64,000 nt of DNA, from the NCBI RefSeq assembly GCF_038396755.1, contig NZ_CP149822.1, positions 4,184,001 to 4,248,000 of the forward strand, written 5' to 3'. The DNA comes from Chitinophaga pollutisoli. GTDB taxonomy: Bacteria > Bacteroidota > Bacteroidia > Chitinophagales > Chitinophagaceae. The number at the start of each line of letters is the position of its first letter. The stretch's first letter is position 1. The position numbers and the translations under genes were made by a program. A model generated the notes under the pieces. The model worked only from the letters and a program-made list of their open reading frames with translations, made no database searches and was not told the origin of the DNA. This document shows positions 15,700 to 24,245 of the stretch, piece after piece.

Positions 15700-16080
15700 T
15701 TACTCGGGCTGGCGTTCAACAGGTGGCTTCGGTTCCTCTTCGCGTTGCCATTTCCGGCCCCAGCAGCGATCGAAATGACTTTTCAGTTTTTCCTTCTCTT
15801 CGGGAGACATGTGTTCCATTTTTGCCTGCATCCGATCCCATTTCCTTCTTTTCCAGCTGTTTTTCTTGTCATGATCTTTCATGAAACCGCCGAAAAGCAG
15901 TTTGGAGAGGATGAACAGGCCGAGGGCTTGCCAGAAAGTTATGACGGGGCCATGGAAAAGCTCGGGTACGAGCCAGTTCCAGAGCAGCATAACGCCGAAT
16001 CCGAGGGCGGTAACGCAGGCCGCTCCCAATACCACAAACCCTGCTATTTTCAGTCCGATAAAACGTTTATTATGCCTCAT
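15700..16080 (-). CDS. Two-helix membrane protein cotranscribed with ECF sigma factor
   Basis: 126 residues with two hydrophobic segments (about 10-34 and 43-63), then a strongly basic, charged tail containing MSPEEKEKLKSHFDRCWGR. It starts 3 bases after the stop of the ECF sigma gene, so the two are almost certainly cotranslated. By position it could modulate the sigma factor, but it lacks any anti-sigma domain I can name. The charged tail with a periodic helix recalls Spy/CpxP-like periplasmic regions only faintly. Confidence 0.7.
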   Translation of the reverse strand: MRHNKRFIGLKIAGFVVLGAACVTALGFGVMLLWNWLVPELFHGPVITFWQALGLFILSKLLFGGFMKDHDKKNSWKRRKWDRMQAKMEHMSPEEKEKLKSHFDRCWGRKWQREEEPKPPVERQPE

Positions 16081-16082
16081 CT

Positions 16083-16673
16083 TTATGCGTTTTTCAATTC
16101 GTTGTACAATTGCGCGAGCCTTTCCCGGAGGTACAGCACGGCGTATCTTTTGCGGGACAGCAGCGTGTTCACGGGCACGCCTGTCATTTCCGCTATTTCT
16201 TTGAACGGTTTCCCTTCCACTTCATGCTGCAAAAACACAAACCGTTGATCTTCCGGCAGTTCGTCGATCGCTTCCGTGATAGCTTCCGACATGAACTTGC
16301 GGAGCATGGGTTCGTCGGTTTTGGAACCGGAATCCGCCAGGATGTCGGATAGGTAAAGGGGGCCGTCGCCATCCGCGCCCTCGAGTGCGTGGTCGGAGAA
16401 GCGGTCTTCCTTCTTTTTCCTGAACCAGTCTGTTATACGGTTTCGGGCGACGGCAAATAGCCAGCCGGTGAGGGATTCAATGGGTGACCCTCCGCGGAGG
16501 TACTGGGTGAACTGGAAAAGTACATCCTGCAGAATATCTTCCGCGTCGGCGCTGTCGTCCACCCGCTTGCGGATGAATTGCAGGAGCCGTTGGCGTTCTT
16601 TTTCCACCGTACGCTGTATACGTTCGTTTTGTTCCAGGGCCATTGGTTTTTTTATGGAGAGCCACTCGTTCAT
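16083..16673 (-). CDS. ECF RNA polymerase sigma factor
   Basis: 196 residues from the ATG at 16673; the open frame runs further upstream, but the protein family begins here. Region 2 is visible in DDSADAEDILQDVLFQF and LTGWLFAVARNRITDWFRKKK. Region 4 is LPEDQRFVFLQHEVEGKPFKEIAEMTGVPVNTL. It heads an operon with a membrane protein, a small HMA-like protein and a DinB protein. No FecR-type partner is present, so its regulation must differ from the cassette at 14203. The divergent CDF transporter starts 81 bases away, so both promoters share this short interval. Confidence 0.9.
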   Translation of the reverse strand: MNEWLSIKKPMALEQNERIQRTVEKERQRLLQFIRKRVDDSADAEDILQDVLFQFTQYLRGGSPIESLTGWLFAVARNRITDWFRKKKEDRFSDHALEGADGDGPLYLSDILADSGSKTDEPMLRKFMSEAITEAIDELPEDQRFVFLQHEVEGKPFKEIAEMTGVPVNTLLSRKRYAVLYLRERLAQLYNELKNA

Positions 16674-16753
16674 CTTATGGTTAAAGACGAACAGGGGCTT
16701 TGCATATTGTAGGTTTTTCGAACTTTTTTTACCGGGTCTTGTAATTTTAATGG

Positions 16754-17653
16754 ATGCACGACCACGATCACTCCCATACACTGCACGCCGGCCAGCTGAA
16801 CCGCGCCTTCCTTATCGGGATCGGCCTGAACGGGATGTTCGTGGTTGTGGAAGCCGCCGCCGGTCTCGCCACGGGCTCGCTGGCGCTGCTGTCGGACGCG
16901 GGGCACAACCTCAGCGATGTGGCCAGCCTGGGGCTGTCGATGGTGGCCTTCCGGCTGGCGCGCATCCCGCCCGGCTCAAAGTATACGTACGGCTACCGGA
17001 AAAGTACCATCCTCATTTCCCTTTTAAATGCCGTGATCCTGCTGGTGGCCGTGGGCGCCATCGGTTACGAGGCAGTCCACCGGCTGCAAAACCCGGTACC
17101 GTTGCAGGGTGGAACGGTGGCTGTAGTGGCCGGCGTGGGTATCGCCGTCAATACCGTTTCTGCGCTGCTGTTCCTGAAAGATAAAGATAAAGACCTGAAT
17201 ATTAAGGGAGCATACCTCCACCTGGTCGCTGATGCGCTCGTTTCGCTGGGCACCGTCATCGCCGGGCTGCTCATGCTCTTCACCGGGTGGTATTGGCTCG
17301 ACGCCGTTGTAAGCCTGTTCGTTATGGCCGTGATCGTGTACGGCACCTGGGGACTGATGAATGACAGCCTCCGATTGTCGATGGACGGGGTTCCGGCGGG
17401 TATTACGGTAGAAAAGGTCCGGGAGCAGGCGCGGGAGATCCCGGGCGTGGTGGACCTGCATCATGTCCACATCTGGGCCGTCAGCACCACGGAAAATGCG
17501 CTCACCGCGCACGTGACCATCGCACCGGGGCTATCGGCCGGAGAGGTGGACAGGGTGAAGCACGACCTCAAGCATTTGCTAGCATCGCTCAATATCGTGC
17601 ATGCCACATTGGAAACGGAGAATACGCATACCGACAAAGACGTCGGGTTCTGA
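16754..17653 (+). CDS. Cation diffusion facilitator (Zn/Co/Cd efflux)
   Basis: 299 residues. A His-rich N-terminus (HDHDHSH) is followed by six membrane helices. The transport-site residues are in LLSDAGHNLSDV (H51, D55) of helix 2 and HLVADALVS (H156, D160) of helix 5, the HxxxD pairs of zinc-type CDF exporters. The C-terminal cytoplasmic domain has the usual VDLHHVHIWAVS motif. It would export divalent metal in exchange for protons. The start at 16754 is preferred over an out-of-frame ATG at 16750. Its stop codon directly abuts the rsmG stop codon. Confidence 0.93.
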   Translation: MHDHDHSHTLHAGQLNRAFLIGIGLNGMFVVVEAAAGLATGSLALLSDAGHNLSDVASLGLSMVAFRLARIPPGSKYTYGYRKSTILISLLNAVILLVAVGAIGYEAVHRLQNPVPLQGGTVAVVAGVGIAVNTVSALLFLKDKDKDLNIKGAYLHLVADALVSLGTVIAGLLMLFTGWYWLDAVVSLFVMAVIVYGTWGLMNDSLRLSMDGVPAGITVEKVREQAREIPGVVDLHHVHIWAVSTTENALTAHVTIAPGLSAGEVDRVKHDLKHLLASLNIVHATLETENTHTDKDVGF

Positions 17654-18268
17654 TTACTGTACCGCCACCACGTACTTTTCCTGGAAAAATTCTTCGGGGA
17701 AGATTTTATAGATGGGCAACATTTTGGGGCGGACGCCGCTTTCGCTGATTTCTGCCGCCAGGTCGCCGCCTTTGAGGCAGATGAGGCCGGTGGGGCCGTT
17801 TCCGGCTTTTTTGACGAGGGGTTTGCTCCAGCGCCAGAGATCTATAAGGGGCGCTACTGCCCGGGAAACCACCAGGTCGAACTTCCGGTTTTTGATATCC
17901 TCGACGCGGGTGTGCTGGACGGTGACGTTCTGGAGACCGAGACCTTCCGCAACCGCTTCCACGACTTTCAGTTTTTTACCGATGGAATCCACCAGGTGAA
18001 ATTTCACTTCCGGGAAGAAGATGGCGAGCGGTATGCCGGGGAAGCCGCCCCCCGTGCCGAGGTCCACCACCTGGTAGCCGTCGGGCAGGTCAGCCACGGC
18101 GGCGATGGCGAGGGAGTGCAGCACGTGTTTTTCGTAGAGGGAATCGATATCTTTCCGGGAAACGACATTGATCTTCTCGTTCCACTCCCGGTATAAAGGT
18201 TCCAGCAACCGGAATTGCTCCAGTTGCCGGGGTGTAAAATCACTGAAATACTTTAATACTTGCTCCAT
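17654..18268 (-). CDS. rsmG: 16S rRNA (guanine-527-N7) methyltransferase RsmG
   Basis: 204 residues from MEQVLKYF. The open frame extends 19 codons upstream into the neighbouring gene but the family starts at this ATG. Motif I VVDLGTGGGFPGIPLAI (67-83) and the following FHLVDSIGKKLKVV are characteristic of RsmG, as is DLVVSRAVAPL. It methylates G527 of 16S rRNA in the 530 loop, and loss gives low-level streptomycin resistance in other bacteria. It directly follows the glycosyltransferase gene on the same strand (one base between stop and start) and converges with the CDF gene with no gap. Confidence 0.95.
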   Translation of the reverse strand: MEQVLKYFSDFTPRQLEQFRLLEPLYREWNEKINVVSRKDIDSLYEKHVLHSLAIAAVADLPDGYQVVDLGTGGGFPGIPLAIFFPEVKFHLVDSIGKKLKVVEAVAEGLGLQNVTVQHTRVEDIKNRKFDLVVSRAVAPLIDLWRWSKPLVKKAGNGPTGLICLKGGDLAAEISESGVRPKMLPIYKIFPEEFFQEKYVVAVQ

Positions 18269-18269
18269 G

Positions 18270-19409
18270 CTATTTCCACTTGTTTCTTCCTTTCGCGAAG
18301 AACAATGCGGGCGTGAAGATAACATAATATAGGAACATGAGGATGTCCATCAGCCACACATACCAGAATAGGTCGCGCTCGTCGAGGGTTTTGAGGGCGA
18401 AGCCGGAGATAACGGTTTGCACGACGATGCGCGCGCCCAGGATGCCGAGCGTGAAATATAGCATGGGCGTATAGAACAGCGCGACGGCGAGGGCGGGGTA
18501 GAAGAGGAAGTGGGTGAGGGAGAATAGGCCCAGCAGGAATTTATGGCCGGCGCGGTAGTAGCGGCCTGTCGACATATGCCGGGTTTTTTGTCCGAACCAG
18601 TGTTTCCATTTGCGTTTAGGCTCCGAGTAGGCGAAAGCGAGTTTATCGATCACCACGGCGGTGTTTTTGCTGGTGGCGGCGCGGTTCACGAACAGGTCGT
18701 CGTCGCCCGAAGCGATGTGCTGGTGGGCGGTGAAGCCTTTGTGGCGGAAGAACAGGTCCTTTTTATAGGCGAGGTTGCGGCCAACGCCCATGTAAGGGAT
18801 GCCTGAGAGGGCGAAAGAAAGGTATTGGAGGGCGCTGAACCAGGTTTCGTAGCGGATAACCTTATTGAGGAAGCCGGGTTTTTTGTAGTAGGGGCCGTAT
18901 CCCAGTACGATTTCCTTTCCTTCGCGGAATCCCTGGCTCATGAGGTTGAGCCAATGGATGCTGCCGGGTTTGCAATCGGCGTCGGTCAGCACAACCGTGT
19001 CGAATTTGGCGCCTTTAATACCGATGGAAAGCGGGTATTTTTTCCCGGGGATGAATTTGGCGGCCTGTTTGATTTCGATGTGGCGGTAATGTGGATAACC
19101 GTTTTCGATGGAGGCGAGGTAATATTTGGAATCGTCTTCCGAATTGTCGTTCACGACGATCACTTCGTAGGATGGTGCGTTATGGATGTGGTAACGCTGC
19201 TGGAGAACGGTGGGGAGGTTCATGGGAAGGCTCCTTTCTTCGTTTTTGGCGCAGATGATGACCGACATATCGCCGCCCGGAGGCTCGCCGAGGTCGAACT
19301 TCCGCCGGTAAAAGGCGACGCGGGAAAAGAAAATCAGGTAGTATAAGACCTGTATGCCCGCTATCGCGGCGAAAGTATAGAAGAAAATTAAGCCCAGATT
19401 ATCTGACAT
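18270..19409 (-). CDS. Family 2 glycosyltransferase, membrane-bound
   Basis: 379 residues from MSDNLG. An N-terminal membrane helix precedes a GT2 catalytic domain: MSVIICAKNEE, EVIVVNDNSEDDS, VVLTDADCKPGS (the DxD-type site) and SGDDDLFVNRAA. QKTRHMSTGRYY corresponds to the QxxRW product-binding region of processive enzymes. At least two more helices follow. It should transfer a sugar to a membrane or surface glycan; the acceptor is unknown. A TATTTTTG -7 box ends 6 bases before the ATG, suggesting a leaderless mRNA that continues into rsmG. Confidence 0.88.
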   Translation of the reverse strand: MSDNLGLIFFYTFAAIAGIQVLYYLIFFSRVAFYRRKFDLGEPPGGDMSVIICAKNEERSLPMNLPTVLQQRYHIHNAPSYEVIVVNDNSEDDSKYYLASIENGYPHYRHIEIKQAAKFIPGKKYPLSIGIKGAKFDTVVLTDADCKPGSIHWLNLMSQGFREGKEIVLGYGPYYKKPGFLNKVIRYETWFSALQYLSFALSGIPYMGVGRNLAYKKDLFFRHKGFTAHQHIASGDDDLFVNRAATSKNTAVVIDKLAFAYSEPKRKWKHWFGQKTRHMSTGRYYRAGHKFLLGLFSLTHFLFYPALAVALFYTPMLYFTLGILGARIVVQTVISGFALKTLDERDLFWYVWLMDILMFLYYVIFTPALFFAKGRNKWK

Positions 19410-19415
19410 AAGGGG

Positions 19416-19423
19416 CAAAAATA
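19416..19423 (-). promoter_or_regulatory. Bacteroidota -7 box (TATTTTTG) for the glycosyltransferase/rsmG operon
   Basis: Matches TAnnTTTG on the minus strand and lies 6 bases before the ATG at 19409. A TTTA about 21 bases further upstream is a weak -33 candidate. Confidence 0.5.
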
Positions 19424-19478
19424 TAAGTTTTTATTTGACTATATAAAGGTGTGGAAAAAAATATTTAACAGGGTCGTC

Positions 19479-19880
19479 TTAAAGACTATCGAGGATAAAT
19501 TTCGGATCGATCTGCAATTTGCGGTAAATAGCCTTCAGAAACTGTACGTCAGGTTCCCGCTTATTATTGAGGATAAGAGAAAATTTGGAAGGGGATAACC
19601 CCAGGAAAGCCGCCATTTCTTTTTGTGTGAGGTTCATTTCAAACATTTTCAAATTGAGCATACCTGCAAGGGTTTCCGGCTTTGGGAGAGTGAAGTAATG
19701 GGCTTCGTACTCCTGCACAATATTCACCATATCCTGCAGCGTATCGATATCTTTTGCGGTTAACGACTCGCTGCCTTTTTTCATCAGCAGCTCAATCTCC
19801 TGCATGAGCTTTTCGTACGCATTTTCAGTGGGTAATTTTTGCTTTTCTACCTTTCTGGACATAGCGGGCTTTGCTAACAT
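19479..19880 (-). CDS. higA: HigA-type antitoxin, XRE-family HTH
   Basis: 133 residues (127 if translation starts at the second ATG, 19862). The C-terminal part is a helix-turn-helix: LNLKMFEMNLTQKEMAAFLGLSPSKFSLILNNKREPD, typical of HigA. It lies 44 bases downstream of the HigB toxin gene on the same strand, the toxin-first order of higBA loci. HigA neutralises HigB and represses the operon through its HTH. Likely operator sequences are the palindromic AT-rich stretches upstream of higB. Confidence 0.85.
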   Translation of the reverse strand: MLAKPAMSRKVEKQKLPTENAYEKLMQEIELLMKKGSESLTAKDIDTLQDMVNIVQEYEAHYFTLPKPETLAGMLNLKMFEMNLTQKEMAAFLGLSPSKFSLILNNKREPDVQFLKAIYRKLQIDPKFILDSL

Positions 19881-19924
19881 GAAAAAATAATATGTTGTTA
19901 AATTGAAATATCAATTACTGGTGA

Positions 19925-20218
19925 TTATAATAAATTCATATCCAGTTTGTTGTAAGCTGCGTGGGTGCCGACCCAGCGGATAAACGCTGTCCTGACCGGA
20001 AAGATAATCCTGGCAATCAACCTGAATTGATTGCCTTTAATATTGAAAACATACGAATCATTCCCAACATAATCCACCGAATCGAATGTCCGCTTTACAT
20101 CTTGAAAATGGCTCCAGTCAGATTCACTCGCTTTCCGGAACCAATTCAAAAATGCATCGCTCGAAGCTGGATGTCTTTTTGTAAAGTCTGTGAGTGCCTT
20201 CCTGCTGATCACCACCAT
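19925..20218 (-). CDS. higB: HigB-type mRNA interferase toxin
   Basis: 97 residues matching the HigB_toxin family of type II systems: WFRKASESDWSHFQDVKRTFDSVDYVGN, VFNIKGNQFRLIARI and the C-terminal IRWVGTHAAYNKLD. The last motif, with TH followed by Y, is the conserved end of this family. Related enzymes cleave ribosome-bound mRNA. The cognate antitoxin gene follows. Transcription starts in the interval shared with the divergent tgt gene. Confidence 0.88.
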   Translation of the reverse strand: MVVISRKALTDFTKRHPASSDAFLNWFRKASESDWSHFQDVKRTFDSVDYVGNDSYVFNIKGNQFRLIARIIFPVRTAFIRWVGTHAAYNKLDMNLL

Positions 20219-20326
20219 CTAAAAAAATACGCATTAATTTTTAAAAACGAATCATTATTTCGAATTTCTAAATAAATGCTAATAATATTAGTTAAATGCC
20301 TGTTAATCGTCCCCGGGAATTTCAAT

Positions 20327-20334
20327 ACCTTTGC
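20327..20334 (+). promoter_or_regulatory. Bacteroidota -7 box (TACCTTTG) upstream of tgt
   Basis: Exact TAnnTTTG match 24 bases before the TTG at 20359. It lies inside the frame that begins at the ATG at 20296, which argues against that ATG as the true start. Confidence 0.5.
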
Positions 20335-20358
20335 CCACTGAAAAAAAACAGCGAGGAT

Positions 20359-21486
20359 TTGGATTTCAAACTGATCACCACAGACCCCTCAGGCGCAAGA
20401 GCCGGGGTCATCACCACGGACCACGGCGCCATCGAAACGCCCATCTTCATGCCCGTGGGCACCGTCGGCTCCGTGAAAGCCGTTACCCAGGAACAGCTCC
20501 GCAGCGATATCAACGCGCAGATCATCCTCGGCAACACCTATCATCTCTACCTCCGCCCGGGAATGGATGTCCTCCGCAAAGCCGGCGGCCTCCACCGCTT
20601 TAACGGCTGGGAGCGCCCCATCCTCACCGACTCCGGCGGATACCAGGTCTTCTCCCTCGCCGCCAACCGCAAAATCAAAGAGGAAGGTGTTGTCTTCCAA
20701 AGTCATATAGACGGCTCCCGCCACCTCTTCACCCCCGAAAACGTCATGGATATCCAGCGGAACATCGGGGCCGATATTATTATGGCCTTCGACGAATGCC
20801 CTCCGTACCCCAGCGAATATGCCTACGCCAAAAAAAGCATGGAGCTCACCCACCGGTGGCTCGACCGCTGCATCCGCCGCCTCGCCGAAACCGATCCCGT
20901 GTACGGGCATGCGCAAACGCTCTTTCCCATCGTGCAGGGCAGCACTTACAAAGACCTCCGCCGCGCCTCCGCCGAAGCCATCGCCAGCCGCAATTGCGCC
21001 GGCAACGCCATCGGGGGCCTCAGCGTGGGCGAGCCCGAAAACGAAATGTACGAGATGTGCGGCATCGTCACCGAAATCCTCCCCGCCGAAAAACCCCGCT
21101 ATCTCATGGGCGTAGGCACGCCCTGGAATATCCTCAATAACATCGAGCTCGGTATCGATATGTTCGACTGCGTAATGCCCACCCGCAACGGCCGCAACGG
21201 CATGTTGTTTACCTGGGACGGCGTCGTGAACATCAAGAATAAAAAATGGGCCGACGACTTTTCGCCCATCGACGCCCAAACGCCCTGTTTCGCCAGCCAA
21301 AACTACACACGGGCCTACCTGCGCCACCTTTTCGTGGCCGGGGAATTCCTCGCCCTCACGCTGGCCAGCATCCACAACCTGGCGTTCTACCTCGACCTCG
21401 TGAAAACCGCCCGCAAGGAGATCCTGGCCGGCACTTACGGGGAATGGAAACGCCGGATGGTGCCGCAGTTGCAGACGCGCCTGTAA
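20359..21486 (+). CDS. tgt: Queuine/preQ1 tRNA-guanine transglycosylase
   Basis: 375 residues if the TTG at 20359 is used (MDFKLI start, GAGGA just upstream), equal to the usual bacterial length. An ATG at 20296 would add 21 residues that contain a promoter-like box. TDSGGYQVFSL holds the catalytic Asp (D91), GGLSVGE the substrate loop, and MFDCVMPTRNGRNG the nucleophile Asp (D270). The enzyme exchanges G34 of GU(N) tRNAs for a queuosine precursor. The zinc site is odd: the usual CxCxxC is reduced to one Cys (C310 in TPCFASQNYTRAYL), although the His in IHNL (H339) is kept. Confidence 0.93.
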   Translation: MDFKLITTDPSGARAGVITTDHGAIETPIFMPVGTVGSVKAVTQEQLRSDINAQIILGNTYHLYLRPGMDVLRKAGGLHRFNGWERPILTDSGGYQVFSLAANRKIKEEGVVFQSHIDGSRHLFTPENVMDIQRNIGADIIMAFDECPPYPSEYAYAKKSMELTHRWLDRCIRRLAETDPVYGHAQTLFPIVQGSTYKDLRRASAEAIASRNCAGNAIGGLSVGEPENEMYEMCGIVTEILPAEKPRYLMGVGTPWNILNNIELGIDMFDCVMPTRNGRNGMLFTWDGVVNIKNKKWADDFSPIDAQTPCFASQNYTRAYLRHLFVAGEFLALTLASIHNLAFYLDLVKTARKEILAGTYGEWKRRMVPQLQTRL

Positions 21487-21518
21487 TGGTATGTTAAAAT
21501 TCATCGTCATACGATAAA

Positions 21519-21552
21519 TTGCATCCGCATTCCAGCGGGAATGTTAGCTTTG
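21519..21552 (+). promoter_or_regulatory. Promoter for the LptF/LptG-family gene
   Basis: A TAGCTTTG -7 box (21545-21552) with a TTG at 21519-21521, a 23-base spacer. The start codon follows 34 bases after the -7 box. Confidence 0.5.
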
Positions 21553-21586
21553 CAACCTGACGGCCACGCCGTTCCGAACAAACTTT

Positions 21587-22666
21587 ATGAAGAAGATCGA
21601 CTGGTATATATTACGTAAGTTCATCGGTACCTTTATTTACTCGCTCATGGTGCTGCTGGTCATTTCCGTGGTGATCGACATCACGGAGAAGATCGACGAC
21701 TTCCTGGAACATAACCTTTCCCTGGGCTTCGTTTTCATGAACTATTACATCGGCTTTATCCCGCACATTGCGGCACTGCTGTTCCCGTTGTTCATCTTTA
21801 TTTCGGTGATCTTCTTCACCTCCAAAATGGCCTACCGCACGGAGATCGTGGCCATCCTCAGCGCCGGCGTGAGCTTCCGGCGGTTCCTGCGGCCTTACTG
21901 GGTAGGGGCCATCGGGTTTGGCGCCATCCTTTGGGTGGCCAACCAGTGGATTGTGCCGAAGGCCAACCGCATCCGCACCACTTTTGAAACGAAATACGTA
22001 AAAGACCAGAAAGATCAGAAAGCGCTGGAAGACAAATCCATGCGCATCGATACCTCCACTTATATCACTTTCGGGTATTACGATCCCAATTATAAAAACG
22101 GTTCCAATTTCATCCTCAACCGGATCGAAGGGCAAAACCTGGAGTACATTCTCCGGGCCGACCGCGTCACGTACGATACCGCTACCAAAAAGTGGAAGCT
22201 GGAAGGCGTGTCCGAGCGGCGGATCGACGGGATGAAGGAAGTTTTCGCCACCCGGCCGGATACGGCGCTGAAGCTGGCGCTCGATCCTTCTGAGCTGATC
22301 GAGATCCGGAACCGGCAGGAGGGGATGACCACCCCCGAACTGCGGGAATACCTGGCCAAGGAAGAATTACGCGGGGCGGAAGGCCTGAGCGTATATTATG
22401 TAGAGGAATACCGCAGAACGTCGGCCGCCGTGGCCGTGGTGATCCTGGTGCTGATCGGCGCCATTATCTCCAGCAAGAAGGTGAGGGGAGGAAGCGGTTT
22501 GCACCTGGCGATCGGGATTGTGATCAGCGCAACGTATATCCTTTTCATGCAGTTCTCCACTGTTTTTGCCACGAAGGCCGATTTAGACCCCCTGCTGGCG
22601 GCATGGATTCCCAACTTTGTTTTCGCCGGACTGGCCTTTTATCTCTACTTAAGGGCGCCCAAGTAA
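21587..22666 (+). CDS. LptF/LptG family permease (YjgP/YjgQ)
   Basis: 359 residues. The start MKKIDWYILRKFIGTF and the following helices are characteristic of LptF/LptG, with membrane segments near 15-35, 55-80, 100-120 and three at the C-terminus separated by a large periplasmic domain. These permeases are the membrane subunits of the ABC transporter that extracts lipopolysaccharide and sends it to the outer membrane. Sequence alone does not decide between LptF and LptG; the GLSVYYVEEYRRTSAA loop is of the LptG/F coupling-helix type. It lies alone between tgt and the citrate synthase gene. Confidence 0.92.
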   Translation: MKKIDWYILRKFIGTFIYSLMVLLVISVVIDITEKIDDFLEHNLSLGFVFMNYYIGFIPHIAALLFPLFIFISVIFFTSKMAYRTEIVAILSAGVSFRRFLRPYWVGAIGFGAILWVANQWIVPKANRIRTTFETKYVKDQKDQKALEDKSMRIDTSTYITFGYYDPNYKNGSNFILNRIEGQNLEYILRADRVTYDTATKKWKLEGVSERRIDGMKEVFATRPDTALKLALDPSELIEIRNRQEGMTTPELREYLAKEELRGAEGLSVYYVEEYRRTSAAVAVVILVLIGAIISSKKVRGGSGLHLAIGIVISATYILFMQFSTVFATKADLDPLLAAWIPNFVFAGLAFYLYLRAPK

Positions 22667-22747
22667 CGCGGTTGACCATTTTCAGCCAAAAGTTGAATTT
22701 CTCCGTTAAATCTGTCTTAAAAGGGCGGGATTTAATTTATTAATCAT

Positions 22748-22755
22748 TACTTTTG
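22748..22755 (+). promoter_or_regulatory. Bacteroidota -7 box (TACTTTTG) upstream of citrate synthase
   Basis: Exact TAnnTTTG match 44 bases before the ATG at 22800 in an AT-rich interval. No clear -33 element was found at the expected distance. Confidence 0.4.
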
Positions 22756-22799
22756 TTCATTGATCGATTACGTTAATTTTTCTAAATCATTGTGGGAAA

Positions 22800-24125
22800 A
22801 TGAGTTATATAAAAGAGAAATTCAAGGCAAAGGCAGATGAACTGGGCGCCGAGGTTAAGGACCTGCTCAAGAATCATGGAACAAAAAAGGTAGGCGATGT
22901 TACGGTAGCCCAGGCTTATCAAGGCATGCGTGGCATTACAGGGCTGGTTACAGAAACATCCCTGCTGGATGCAAATGAAGGTATCCGTTTCCGCGGATAT
23001 TCCATTCCCGAGTTGCGCGAGCATCTCCCCAAAGCCCCCGGAGGCGCAGAGCCCCTGCCGGAAGGGTTGTTTTACCTCATGCTGATCGGCGAACTGCCGA
23101 CCGAAGCGGACGTTCAAAATCTCTCCAGTGTTCTGGGCCGCCGTTCGCACGTACCCAACCACGTGTTTGACGCCATCAACGCTCTCCCCATCCATACGCA
23201 CCCCATGACCATGCTCACCGTAGGTGTAATGGCGCTGCAGACCGAATCCGTGTTTGCCAAAGCGTATGCCGAAGGGATGAACAAAAAAGATTACTGGAGC
23301 TATATGTATGAGGATACCCTGAACCTCATCGCCCGCCTCCCCCGTGTTGCGGCATATATCTACCGCCGTAAATATAAAAACGACCAGCACATCCAGCCCA
23401 ACGGTATGCTCGACTGGGCGGCCAACTTCGCCCATATGCTGGGTTATGAAGACGAAGGCTTCAAGGAACTGATGCGTTTATATATGGTGATCCACGCCGA
23501 CCACGAAGGTGGTAACGTGAGCGCCCATACTACGCACCTCGTAGGCTCCGCCCTCAGCGACGCGTACCTGTCGTTCGCAGCCGGCATGAACGGTCTTGCC
23601 GGTCCGCTCCACGGCCTGGCCAACCAGGAAGTGATCAAATGGATCCTCGACATGAAAGAAGAGCTCGGCGGCGGTGTTCCGACCAAAGAGCAGATCGACG
23701 CTTTCGTTCGCAAAACCCTTGCGGAAGGTAAGGTAGTGCCGGGCTACGGTCACGCCGTTCTCCGCAAAACCGATCCCCGCTTTACCGCGCAGGAGGAATT
23801 CGCGAAGAAACACCTGGCCAGCGACGAACTGGTACAGATCGTTTGGCGCGTATACGAAACGGTTCCCGGCATCCTGGGCGACCTCGGTAAAGTTAAAAAC
23901 CCCTGGCCCAACGTGGACGCGCACTCCGGCGCGCTGCTCCTGCACTACGGCCTGAAAGAATACGAATTCTACACCGTCCTCTTCGGCGTTTCCCGCGCAC
24001 TCGGCGTACTGGCTTCCCTCTGCTGGGACCGCGCCCTCGGCCTCTCCCTCGAGCGCCCGAAATCCGTGACCACTGAATGGATGAAAGAATTTGTAGAAGG
24101 TAAAGTAGACGCAACCGCCGAATAA
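22800..24125 (+). CDS. gltA: Citrate synthase, mitochondrial-type (type I)
   Basis: 441 residues. The sequence follows mitochondrial citrate synthase block by block: [90 protein letters not shown] and [13 protein letters not shown]. The catalytic triad corresponds to H271, H318 and D373. It condenses oxaloacetate with acetyl-CoA at the entry to the TCA cycle. The E. coli-type NADH-sensitive N-terminal domain is absent, so allosteric NADH inhibition is not expected. It is transcribed alone, with a strong terminator after the stop. Confidence 0.95.
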   Translation: MSYIKEKFKAKADELGAEVKDLLKNHGTKKVGDVTVAQAYQGMRGITGLVTETSLLDANEGIRFRGYSIPELREHLPKAPGGAEPLPEGLFYLMLIGELPTEADVQNLSSVLGRRSHVPNHVFDAINALPIHTHPMTMLTVGVMALQTESVFAKAYAEGMNKKDYWSYMYEDTLNLIARLPRVAAYIYRRKYKNDQHIQPNGMLDWAANFAHMLGYEDEGFKELMRLYMVIHADHEGGNVSAHTTHLVGSALSDAYLSFAAGMNGLAGPLHGLANQEVIKWILDMKEELGGGVPTKEQIDAFVRKTLAEGKVVPGYGHAVLRKTDPRFTAQEEFAKKHLASDELVQIVWRVYETVPGILGDLGKVKNPWPNVDAHSGALLLHYGLKEYEFYTVLFGVSRALGVLASLCWDRALGLSLERPKSVTTEWMKEFVEGKVDATAE

Positions 24126-24151
24126 TCCGGCCTGGTTTCATCATAAGATTC

Positions 24152-24182
24152 AAGCCCGGAAGCCACCGCTTCCGGGCTTTTT
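24152..24182 (+). terminator. Rho-independent terminator after citrate synthase
   Basis: A perfect 12-base-pair stem (AAGCCCGGAAGC / GCTTCCGGGCTT) with a four-base loop, followed by T-rich sequence. Confidence 0.92.
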
Positions 24183-24245
24183 CATGACGCCCGCCGCTTG
24201 CCTTTTCTCCCTAAATTGCCGTACTTCGTATCTCCAATCCGCAGC

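Noticed and set aside
20389..21510. 373-codon open frame antisense to tgt
   Set aside because: It shadows a strongly conserved tgt reading frame.
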